A stretch of DNA of 20,752 nucleotides, taken from Aureococcus anophagefferens (taxonomy: Eukaryota > Sar > Pelagophyceae > Pelagomonadales > Pelagomonadaceae). The stretch lies in NCBI RefSeq assembly GCF_000186865.1, contig NW_008705566.1, positions 194,952 through 215,703 of the forward strand, given 5' to 3'. Under the pieces are notes generated by a model. It searched no databases, had not been told where the DNA came from, and saw nothing but the letters and a program-made list of their open reading frames with translations. This document shows, one piece after another, positions 15,301-20,585 of this stretch (position 1 is its first letter; every line of letters begins with the position of its first letter). The translations under genes and the position numbers were made by a program.

Positions 15301-15512
15301 GCGTAGAAGATGTCGACGCTGGCGCCGTCCTCGAGGGCGTTGATCACGAGCAGGCGCCGACCGGGCGCGGCCGCGTCGCGCGGGTCTTCAGGGTCGCGGG
15401 CGCTCGTCGCGACCGCGGCGAAGGCCATGCATGCGACGAATGCGCTGCGCCAGCCACGGCGAAGCGTCGCCCGAACCAGCCACGGGCGACGAAGCGTCGC
15501 TCGAGCATCCAT
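12336..15512 (-). CDS. Sel1-like repeat protein, ER-type leader, Asp-rich tail (SEL1L/HRD3-like candidate)
   Basis: 1,058 aa. The N-terminus has Arg-rich residues then a hydrophobic SAFVACMAFAAVATSA (about 23-38), a signal peptide or anchor. Residues about 50-115 form a beta-rich module (LLVINALEDGASVDIFYAG). The middle and C-terminal halves hold helical repeats of Sel1/TPR type, for example QRAAAEYYALAADDRNDEES, HVLGHLYAALDDEARHLP and KRARDAFERAVDAGHPDAF. Such architecture is typical of SEL1L/HRD3, the lumenal adaptor of the HRD1 ER-associated degradation ligase; orthology is inferred and the usual C-terminal membrane helix is not seen. Two low-complexity inserts: an Ala/Gly stretch (about 382-432) and a highly acidic Asp-rich tail (about 951-1045) encoded by GAC repeats. 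Start ATG at 15512. bZIP-type sites lie just upstream. Confidence 0.7.
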   Translation of the reverse strand: MDARATLRRPWLVRATLRRGWRSAFVACMAFAAVATSARDPEDPRDAAAPGRRLLVINALEDGASVDIFYAGARGRGVWTADGDAPALRAGAMVCVAADVLSGFEFDVDVGAVGDEFVFVRRGGGSGAERGAVAAAPARAARWAHARDDAATVFLLPERPEGAAADAELTVAVGSWDADADDFAAHAWRDGVGSLFEDADAALADGDEAAAAASFSRARIALSCAALLGDTAAGTLLSLGTLAGVVPASPAYGRCANASLERAAPLDAADPVFLAHAAAVRRHALRGCWLGRLALGAWRSEGSHGFDQSCDVAVRTWMRLLEGVAAPGAGSPRAARVKVRHAASTPNELLVDHWLKADGFWTLREDARAGLADDDADAFDDDGAAGGAAAAGAAAGGAAAGGAAAGAAAGAADAGAAGGAAAAGAAAGAGAGPGWDPVAWLRRLALGPPDDFAPEVVFDGAPAEDAPAVLDLAAATYLRRRALGGDGHSALTLGDALLDGRVDDDALRELRRGGASPQRAAAEYYALAADDRNDEESAAHAAAALAELKLGGFDGVAADARGALDLLERRAALTPFGAHVLGHLYAALDDEARHLPDAKRARDAFERAVDAGHPDAFVSLAMETRDARRAERLLTAATRDHNSLTAPFVLARLHYDGALDDPGLEPDADGRYPYPSRNRRNRCPRALGALEAAVQQSWDASTVGFGVGDAVAAARAAWETPRPHAPLAAAWDVGGAAAPPADRGDAAAAFLDALKRRCAARLKRRRRDHALGLGARARAAGAYRMLATLAEAGVRAADVNAGFVLERLARRSPGGASGLLAGARRHYERALRPTTPHFERDKGLERPSRALEDAEAQRALGACWADGWAGACGGGGAPNGTALLRAAAARGSEWAAFDAAIATARAGDWRGATKIARSCAGRFDWPHAVPCAGLSALLGARAALFDAAWWRALDDDDDGGAAAADDDDDDADDDDDDEAGAVGWDDDDDDDGADDDDDDDAGGYDDAYDEAAEEEDAGDYDDEEPYDDDEEPYDDEDDAGGVHEDGRGPGDGEPPGNG
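12384..12660. repeat. GTC/GAC trinucleotide-rich tract encoding the acidic tail
   Basis: Plus strand shows many runs of GTC (GAC on the coding strand) broken by GCC/CTC/TAC units. It encodes mostly Asp with scattered Ala, Gly, Tyr and Glu. It is microsatellite-like, so length variation between strains is likely. Confidence 0.8.
14216..14367. repeat. GCC/GGC-rich low-complexity tract encoding an Ala/Gly linker
   Basis: About 150 bp of nearly pure G/C with repeating GCCGCC/GGCGGC units inside the Sel1-repeat gene, giving an Ala-Gly linker between an acidic segment and the main repeat domain. It keeps the frame open. Confidence 0.75.
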
Positions 15513-15543
15513 ACGCAGGCCGCCGCCACTGCGATTTGCTCAA

Positions 15544-15569
15544 TGAGTCGTTGACTCAACGAGACGTCA
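15544..15569 (-). promoter_or_regulatory. Clustered bZIP-type sites upstream of the Sel1-repeat gene
   Basis: TGACTCA (15552-15558, the GCN4/AP-1 consensus) partly overlaps an inverted repeat TGAGTC/GACTCA (15544-15549 / 15553-15558). GACGTCA (15563-15569, CRE/ATF half-palindrome) follows 4 bp later. They lie 32-57 bp upstream of the ATG at 15512, in the 102-bp gap before the next gene. Confidence 0.45.
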
Positions 15570-15614
15570 ATGTCAGCTAATGAGGAGAGGTTACCCGGGC
15601 ACGGAAAGTTCGCA

Positions 15615-16370
15615 CTACAGAAAGTTCGTTCGCTCGGCCCGTCTGTTGAGCGTGAGGAGCGTGTCGACGCAGGCGCTCGTCTCGTCGCGCGGCGACTTGA
15701 AGAAGACGCCGACGAGCGGGTTCTGGAAGGCCTCGCGCAGGCCGCTCACGTGGTGCGAGATGGCGGCCTCGTGCACGTCGGCGTTTTCGACCAGCAGCGC
15801 GACGGGGATGTCCGGCGTCGTGCGCAGGCGGTCCGCCCAGCGGCGCACGATGACCGTCCAGTAGAGCTCCGTGACGTCCACCGAGATGATGGCCGCGGCG
15901 GTCTGGTTCAGGATCGAGTAGAGGCTCGCGAGCTCCTGCGCGTTGTCGAGGACCGTGGGCCGCACGTTGTTGAGGATGACGGACCCGAGCGCGCCGCGCG
16001 GGATGAGGAGTTCGCGGCCGACGGGGCCGACCTGGTCCTTGTCGCAGCCGCCGAGTATCACGATGCGCGGCGCGCCGTCGTATGATTGCGTGCGTTTGGA
16101 CCGCACCTCGCCGCTCCGCGACCCGTCCCCGGCCTTTTCCCGGCCGGACTCGCTGCTGCCCAGGCCGCTCCCGCAGAGACCGAAGTGGCTCGCGAGGTCG
16201 AGCTCCTCGTCGCCGTCGCGCGGCTCGTCCTCGTGGATCCCAGATCCGCCGCCGCAGCCGACGAGGAACAAGCTCGTCCAGCCGTAGGACTCCCCCTCCT
16301 TGTTAGACGGAGTCGACGCCCCATCACTCCTGTTCGACGCCCCATCACTCCTTCCAAAAAGGTAGTCCAT
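15615..16370 (-). CDS. Uncharacterised protein with degenerate Rab/Ras-like GTPase domain
   Basis: 251 aa. The sequence order resembles a small GTPase: a beta-strand/loop with FLVGCGGGSG (36-44) or PRIVILGG (101-108), TVLDNAQELASL (139-150) where DTAGQE would be, AAAIISVDVTE (158-168), IPVALLVENADV (188-199) at the NKxD position, and GVFFKSPRDE (221-230) at the SAK position. The nucleotide-binding residues are missing: no GKS/T, DxxG lacks Gly, and NKxD reads ENAD. So a pseudoGTPase is suggested, at modest certainty. The N-terminus has a duplicated RSDGAS from a 21-bp DNA repeat, then an acidic, Gly/Ser-rich stretch (45-95). ATG at 16370 is the only reasonable start. It is divergent from the MYND gene (238 bp) and 102 bp upstream of the Sel1-repeat gene on the same strand. 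Confidence 0.65.
   Translation of the reverse strand: MDYLFGRSDGASNRSDGASTPSNKEGESYGWTSLFLVGCGGGSGIHEDEPRDGDEELDLASHFGLCGSGLGSSESGREKAGDGSRSGEVRSKRTQSYDGAPRIVILGGCDKDQVGPVGRELLIPRGALGSVILNNVRPTVLDNAQELASLYSILNQTAAAIISVDVTELYWTVIVRRWADRLRTTPDIPVALLVENADVHEAAISHHVSGLREAFQNPLVGVFFKSPRDETSACVDTLLTLNRRAERTNFL
16313..16351. repeat. 21-bp-period tandem repeat in the pseudoGTPase-like gene
   Basis: The 18-bp unit TCGACGCCCCATCACTCC occurs at 16313-16330 and 16334-16351, offset by 21 bp (seven codons), encoding the repeated RSDGAS near the N-terminus. Confidence 0.85.
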
Positions 16371-16608
16371 GCGCGAAAAGAAACTCCAAATGTTCAGTTA
16401 AAATGTTCAAGTTATCTGAGATGCCGTGAGTGAAGCAGCCCTGGCCTCTAATGGCCGAGGTGATTGGCACTGCCAGCGAAGTCGCGCCGCTGCCCAAACC
16501 GTGTTAACCGTCCTCCTCTGTGCGGATACTACGACGCGTGCGGCCACCGGAAGCAAAAACGCAGATGTGGAATTAGCCTCGTGTACCAACCAGAGCCGTG
16601 TCGTTATC
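16371..16608. promoter_or_regulatory. 238-bp divergent intergenic region
   Basis: It lies between the divergent starts at 16370 (-) and 16609 (+). It holds a direct repeat AAATGTTCA (about 16388 and 16400), an ATTGG (inverted CCAAT) followed by the near-palindrome TGGCACTGCCA (about 16464-16476), and no TATA box. The MYND reading frame stays open upstream from a GTG at 16426, but no ATG is available there. Confidence 0.45.
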
Positions 16609-17523
16609 ATGAGCTTCATCCTTCAGCTCGCCGGCGGCGCGCTCCAGAGCTCCCTCTCGCTCCGGCCGAGCATCCGCAGCTTCTCCGTAAAGGTGGACGT
16701 GCCCGACAAGCGGCGCCATAAGAATGCCGCGAAGACCCTCGCGAAGGCTTTCGCCAAGAGCTACGGAGAGAAAGTCGGACGCGAGGTCGATCCCGCGAAT
16801 CTGAGCCTCGAGTGCAACGGGACCAAACTCCCCAGCGATGCGACCTGCGGCGAGCTCCTCGACTCGCGGCGCATCATGATCTGCGTGCGCGAGCGCAAGG
16901 CGCCGGCGGCGCGCGCGGCCGCGCCGGCCAACAGCACGACGGCGGCCGCGGCCCCGAGCGCGGCCGCGCCGGCGAAGAAATCGGCCGCCGCGCCGGCGCA
17001 GAAACCGGCGGCCGCGCCGGCGAAAGAGGCGGCCGCGCCGGCCGCGAGCGCGTCCGAGACCTGGGCGAAGAGCGCGGCCGCGAACTGGGCGCCGCCGGCG
17101 AGGAAAGCGGCCCCGCCGGCGCCGGCCGCGCCGCTCGACGACGACGCGAGGCGCTGCGAGGCGTGCGGCGCGGCGCCGGCGAAGCCGCTGCGGTGCTCCG
17201 CGTGCAACGCGGGCACGTTCTGCGGCCGGGCGTGCTTCCGGCGCGCGTGGCCCGCGCACCGGGAGCGGTGCGCCGCGAGCAAGCGGACGCCGTTCCGCCT
17301 GCCGCGCGACGACCCCATGGTCCGCGGCTTCTCGCCCGCGGACCTGCTCGAGCTCGCGCGGGGCCCGTGCCCCGCGGACGAGCGCGCCGCAATCAAGCGC
17401 GAGCTCCACCGCTGGCCCGACGCCGCCTTCTGGGCCGGCGTCTTCGACATGGATCCCGTCGACATGCGCGCGCCGGCGTCCCGCCGCGAGTTTCGAGGGG
17501 GGAAGACGACGCGCGCGCCGTAG
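16609..17523 (+). CDS. Ubiquitin-like plus MYND zinc-finger segment, probably the 5' part of a fused gene
   Basis: 304 codons to a TAG. Residues about 20-97 resemble a ubiquitin-like beta-grasp (SFSVKVDV, LSLECNGTKLPSDATCGELL, RRIMICVRE). An Ala/Pro/Lys-rich linker with repeated AAAPA units follows (98-176). Then comes a complete MYND finger with all eight ligands: C183, C186, C196, C199, C205, C209, H217, C221, normally a protein-protein interaction module. After it, helical residues to FDMDPVDM (286). The last 18 residues (Arg-rich) are probably intronic: the next coding segment starts 20 bp after this stop, on the same strand, and its frame is open back to LYQRLPMSRDLF. Start is the first ATG (16609). 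The finger is certain; the ubiquitin-like call is moderate. Confidence 0.85.
   Translation: MSFILQLAGGALQSSLSLRPSIRSFSVKVDVPDKRRHKNAAKTLAKAFAKSYGEKVGREVDPANLSLECNGTKLPSDATCGELLDSRRIMICVRERKAPAARAAAPANSTTAAAAPSAAAPAKKSAAAPAQKPAAAPAKEAAAPAASASETWAKSAAANWAPPARKAAPPAPAAPLDDDARRCEACGAAPAKPLRCSACNAGTFCGRACFRRAWPAHRERCAASKRTPFRLPRDDPMVRGFSPADLLELARGPCPADERAAIKRELHRWPDAAFWAGVFDMDPVDMRAPASRREFRGGKTTRAP
17466..17523 (+). other. Candidate 58-nt GC-AG intron joining the MYND and methyltransferase segments
   Basis: Donor AT|GCGCGC at 17466 and acceptor CCGTAG|G at 17523, phase 2. Splicing removes the apparent stop and gives DPVDMLYQRLPMSRDLFARI in frame with the methyltransferase. A GT-AG alternative (GTCCCG donor, about 46 nt, same phase and acceptor) also works. 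Confidence 0.5.
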
Positions 17524-17542
17524 GCTCTACCAGCGCCTGCCC

Positions 17543-18664
17543 ATGTCGCGGGACCTCTTCGCGCGCATCTCCGACGTCGCGTTCCGCGGCCTGCCGCCGG
17601 GCTTCGCGCCGACGCCGCGGCCGCCGGAGACGCGGACGCGGCCCCTCGCGCACCCCTACTTCCCGGACGTGCGTCAACCCGGCGTCCGACGAGCGTGTTA
17701 CGAGAGGCGGGAGATCCTCCTTCGATCGGAACCGTCTCTCCCGAACCGTTGTGATATCTGCGACTCGCCCGTCTTTCGCGCGCAGTTTATCGACCGCGTG
17801 AGCGACCGCGCGGCGGAGGTCGTCCTCGACGCGCTGAAGAAGGGCCACATCCCCGCGCGCGCGCGGATTCTAGAGGTCGGCTGCGGCAACGGCCGCTTCC
17901 TCCGGGCGCTCGGCGCGCGCGACGGCGCCCACGGCCTCCGCGTCTCGGGCGTCGACATCCTCGAGGCGGACCTCGGCCTCGCGCGGGCCCACGGCGGCGC
18001 GCCGCGGCTGCCCTGGTTCGCGCCCGCGGCGCCCGCGCGCGGCGGCTACGAGCGCGTCGTCAACGCGGACATCACGGACGCGCGGGCGCTCGCGGCCGCG
18101 CTCGACGTCGCCGGCGCCGGGCGCTACGACGCGCTCGTGTCCTGCTCGACCATGTTCTGGATGGGCTTCCCCGGCGACGCGGACGACGAGCCGCTCGGCG
18201 CCGACGAGAAGGAGCTCGGCGCCGCGTGCCTCCGGGGCCTCGCGGCCGCGGTCCTGAAGCCGCGGGCCGTCGCGCTGGTCATGACCGCGGGCTGGTACGA
18301 CTGGGGCCACGCCTTCGACGAGGCCATCCGCGGCGAGCTGCTCCGCGACTGGCTCGTGCTCCGGCGCGGCTGCATGGTCTTCCACGCGCGGTCGTCGGGC
18401 GAGCTCGTCGACCTGCCCTTCTACTGCCACCTCAAGTCGTTCCGGCCCATCCCGCCGGAGACGGAGCGCGTCATCCTCGACGAGGTCGAGCTCGCCATGG
18501 ACTACAACGACGTCGCGCCGGAGCTCCGCGACGCGACGCGGCTCGTCTCCGTCGCGCCGACCTTCGAGAAGTACCTCGACCGCTGCGGCGCGGGGCCCTT
18601 CTGGCTCATCCGCCACGACCCGCCGGCCGCGCAACAAGCCGTCGCCGAGAGCGACCTGTTCTAA
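17543..18664 (+). CDS. SAM-dependent class I methyltransferase segment
   Basis: 373 codons from the ATG at 17543. Motif I is ILEVGCGNGRFLRALG (109-124), followed by an acidic strand end in VSGVDILEADL that should bind SAM, then YERVVNADITDA and YDALVSCSTMFWMGF as motifs II/III, and a C-terminal half with VALVMTAGWYDWGHAFDEA. The substrate is unknown. The catalytic domain is preceded by DLFARISDVAFRGLPPGF, which reads continuously with the MYND segment upstream, so a single Ubl-MYND-methyltransferase protein is likely; as a separate gene it would have only 19 bp of upstream space. Residues 43-81 (VRQPGV...FRAQ) lie in a candidate in-frame intron with weak codon bias. It is convergent with WDR74 (35 bp between stops). 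Confidence 0.85.
   Translation: MSRDLFARISDVAFRGLPPGFAPTPRPPETRTRPLAHPYFPDVRQPGVRRACYERREILLRSEPSLPNRCDICDSPVFRAQFIDRVSDRAAEVVLDALKKGHIPARARILEVGCGNGRFLRALGARDGAHGLRVSGVDILEADLGLARAHGGAPRLPWFAPAAPARGGYERVVNADITDARALAAALDVAGAGRYDALVSCSTMFWMGFPGDADDEPLGADEKELGAACLRGLAAAVLKPRAVALVMTAGWYDWGHAFDEAIRGELLRDWLVLRRGCMVFHARSSGELVDLPFYCHLKSFRPIPPETERVILDEVELAMDYNDVAPELRDATRLVSVAPTFEKYLDRCGAGPFWLIRHDPPAAQQAVAESDLF
17669..17785 (+). other. Candidate 117-nt GT-AG intron, phase 0, length divisible by three
   Basis: Donor GAC|GTGCGT, acceptor TTTCGCGCGCAG|TTT with a pyrimidine-rich stretch before it. Within it the strong third-position G/C bias disappears (codons such as TGT, CGA, TCG, GAT). Splicing gives HPYFPDFIDRVSDRAAEVV. 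No stop occurs inside, so retention would insert 39 residues. Confidence 0.65.
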
Positions 18665-18699
18665 TTCTGGAACGCGCGCGCTTCTTAACGCCGACGCGC

Positions 18700-19704
18700 C
18701 TAGTCCTCGTCGGAGTCCTCGAGGTCGGCGACGACGTCGTCCTCGTCGTCCGGGAGCCAGAGGAAGGACCGGAGCCGCTGCTTGCAGTAGACCGTCGCGA
18801 CGGGCGCCTGCGTTTTGCCCGCGGCGTCCCAGACGTAGACGTGGCGGTCCAGCGAGCAGGCCGCGAAGAGGCCGGCGCGGTCCGGGTGCGCCGCGAGCTC
18901 GCGGACGCTGCCCGAGGGCCCCGCGAAGCGCCGCGTCATCGCGCGCGTCCGCGCGTCGTAGGCCCGGACGTCGCCCGTCATGTCGCCGACGAGGACCGTG
19001 CCGTCGCGCAGCGTCGCCAGCGCCCTGGCGCCCCGGTCGACGGCGCCCGCGACCTCGTGGACCGGCCGCCGGCTCGCGCGCGCGTCGTAGAAGCGGAGCT
19101 CCGCGTAGGCCGTGCCGACCACGAACTCGTGCTCGCCTAAAAACGCCGCCGCGCCGACGAAGACGGGCCGGCGCATGTCGAGCTTGTCGTGGGGCACGTT
19201 CTTCGCGCGCCAGACCCGCGCGCCCGACGCGAGGTCCACGCACGCGAGCTCCGTCTCCTTGCCCCCCAGGAGCACGCGGTTAGAAGCCGCGTCGTACGCG
19301 GCCGCGCTCACGTCGAAGCCGTCCTTGCCCTCGGACGCGTCGACGTTGGCGACGTCGCCGCAGTCCTCGGCCAGCGACGACACCTGCACGTCGCCCGCGC
19401 GGCCGCAGCTCACGACGCGGCCGCCCGCCGCGAAGAGGCCCACGGTCTCCGGCGCGAGGCCCCGCGCGACGGACGCCAAACGCCAGCCGTCGTCGCCCGC
19501 GTGCCGCTCGTAGGTCTCGACGCAGCCGCTGGCCAGCGCCGCGTGGAACCGCTCGGGGCCGTCGCCGGCGCCGTCGAGCGCCAGGCGGCAGACGCCGCGG
19601 CTCCGCGACTGGAGCTCGTCGCCGATGCGCTGCTGCTGCTGGCTGCCGCCGTCGACGCGCAGCGCCTTCAGCAGGCCCGTCTCGTCGCCCGTGACGAGCT
19701 CCAT
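18700..19704 (-). CDS. WDR74: WDR74/NSA1-type ribosome biogenesis WD40 protein
   Basis: 334 aa. A nucleolar WD40 propeller protein of the pre-60S assembly machinery; in yeast NSA1 is removed from pre-60S particles by the AAA-ATPase Rix7 (NVL in animals). The family fingerprint is RAKNVPHDKLDMRRPVFV (166-183), matching the AKNV-x2-D-x-LD-[ML]-R-x-P block of NSA1/WDR74. It is followed by VVGTAYAELRFYDAR, RRPVHEV, VGDMTGDVRAYD and FAACSLDRHVYVWD blades. The tail is acidic (LEDSDED) and shorter than in animals. The start is placed at ATG 19704 (MELVTGDETGLLKAL), which aligns with family N-termini; the frame extends further only to a GTG at 19896 through repetitive DNA. A 53-bp tandem duplication abuts the start. 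Confidence 0.9.
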   Translation of the reverse strand: MELVTGDETGLLKALRVDGGSQQQQRIGDELQSRSRGVCRLALDGAGDGPERFHAALASGCVETYERHAGDDGWRLASVARGLAPETVGLFAAGGRVVSCGRAGDVQVSSLAEDCGDVANVDASEGKDGFDVSAAAYDAASNRVLLGGKETELACVDLASGARVWRAKNVPHDKLDMRRPVFVGAAAFLGEHEFVVGTAYAELRFYDARASRRPVHEVAGAVDRGARALATLRDGTVLVGDMTGDVRAYDARTRAMTRRFAGPSGSVRELAAHPDRAGLFAACSLDRHVYVWDAAGKTQAPVATVYCKQRLRSFLWLPDDEDDVVADLEDSDED

Positions 19705-19705
19705 C

Positions 19706-19811
19706 TGGGCGAAGGCTGTTGCGCGCACTGCGACGACGCGTCGACTGCTTGCTTGCGCTGGGCGAAGGCTGTTGCGTGCACTGCGACGACGCGTCGACTG
19801 CTTGCTTGCGC
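19706..19811. repeat. 53-bp tandem duplication next to the WDR74 start
   Basis: Two head-to-tail copies, 19706-19758 and 19759-19811, differ at one base (GCGCGCACT versus GCGTGCACT). Each contains the palindrome CGACGCGTCG. It lies 1-2 bp upstream of the WDR74 ATG, so in its 5' UTR/promoter. Confidence 0.9.
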
Positions 19812-19945
19812 TGCGGGGCGACGCTTGCAAGGTCACGCTCCTCGCATCGCCAAGCAGCCAACTCTTGAGATCGACGTTGTTGTTGTCCTTGAACACAATG
19901 TTGGCGCCGCAACGACGACGCGCGCGTCGGGATCGTCACAGCGGA
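19812..19945. promoter_or_regulatory. Rest of the divergent region between WDR74 and the carboxypeptidase-like gene
   Basis: It holds a GTTGTTGTT stretch near 19876 and an upstream ATG (19898) in frame with the carboxypeptidase-like frame. No clear core promoter motif is seen. Confidence 0.3.
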
Positions 19946-20421
19946 ATGCCTGGACAGGGCTGCCCGAAATGCGACGACGGTGCGTATTACCGCATCGGCA
20001 CGAAGGGTCAGGCGTGGGGCGCCGCCGAGCGCAGCATGTGGTTGAATCAAACGCGGAGAAAACGCTCCTACCATGACGAGGTGCTCAGCAAGCTCGATGC
20101 TTTGGGTGAGGGCTTGGTCGTGCATGATTATGGATCGCTTTCGACGGCGCCCGAGCGCTACCCGCTGAAGGCCGTCACCACCGCAGACTGGGACGGAAAC
20201 AAGCCATGCGTATTGGTCACCGGCGGCGTGGCTACGAGACGTCCGGCGTCCAGGGGGCGATTCTCTTTCTACACACGAAGCTCGCCGAGTACCGGGACTC
20301 GTTCAACATCTGCGTCGCGCCCTGCGTGTCGCCCTTCGGCTACGAGCACGTCGAGCGCTGGAACGCGCACTGCAGCGACCCGAATCGGAGCTTCAAGGCC
20401 TGCGGCACGACGGAGGAATAG
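19946..20421 (+). pseudogene. M14-type zinc carboxypeptidase-like gene, frameshifted and truncated
   Basis: The first part reads YYRIGTKGQAWGAAERSMWL, RKRSYHDEVLSKLDALGEGL, ERYPLKAVTTADWDGNKPCV and LVTGGV, then continues one frame over as GYETSGVQGAILFLHTKLAE, NICVAPCVSPFGYEHVERWN and DPNRSFKACGTTEE, stop TAG at 20419. These blocks match a bacterial-type M14 metallocarboxypeptidase family in which GGVHGYE carries the zinc HxxE motif. At about 20230 the His codon and one more base (4 nt) are missing, so both frame and zinc ligand are lost. Only the N-terminal half of a typical domain is present. Possible explanations: pseudogene, assembly error, or an exon followed by an intron after TTEE. The frame extends to an upstream ATG at 19898, but 19946 fits the family better. 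Confidence 0.7.
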
Positions 20422-20585
20422 TGAAGTCCGATGCTCAGGTTTTAAACCCAGGTCTTTTGGTCTGATTCCCAGGTTTGATGCTTTTCCAGGTCTTTTTGAG
20501 TATGAAACCCAGGTCTTTTGGAGGTCCATTTTTTTTATTATCCCCCCTATATAAATTACAGATATGTTTGCCGCTTGACGACAGG
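20422..20585. repeat. AT-rich patch with CCAGGT-TTTT repeats
   Basis: Low GC compared with the whole window. The 17-bp unit AAACCCAGGTCTTTTGG occurs at 20444-20460 and 20505-20521, with related CCAGGT copies at about 20469 and 20486 and CAGGTTTT at about 20436, roughly every 12-22 bp. It is followed by a T-run and TATATAAA. Confidence 0.75.
20548..20555 (+). promoter_or_regulatory. TATA box candidate
   Basis: TATATAAA, 31 bp before the ATG at 20586, at the right edge of the AT-rich patch. It could be the core promoter of the partial frame that follows. Confidence 0.4.

Noticed and set aside
12384..15554. 1,056-codon plus-strand open frame
   Set aside because: Val/Arg-rich antisense of the Sel1-repeat gene. 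The minus frame has a signal peptide, helical repeats and consistent third-position bias; the open antisense results from GAC/GCC-rich codons.
16426..16608. GTG-initiated N-terminal extension of the MYND gene
   Set aside because: No ATG, no bias, and it covers the shared promoter region; treated as 5' UTR.
19705..19896. GTG-initiated extension of WDR74
   Set aside because: The frame passes through the 53-bp tandem duplication, and WDR74/NSA1 proteins begin near MELVTGDE.
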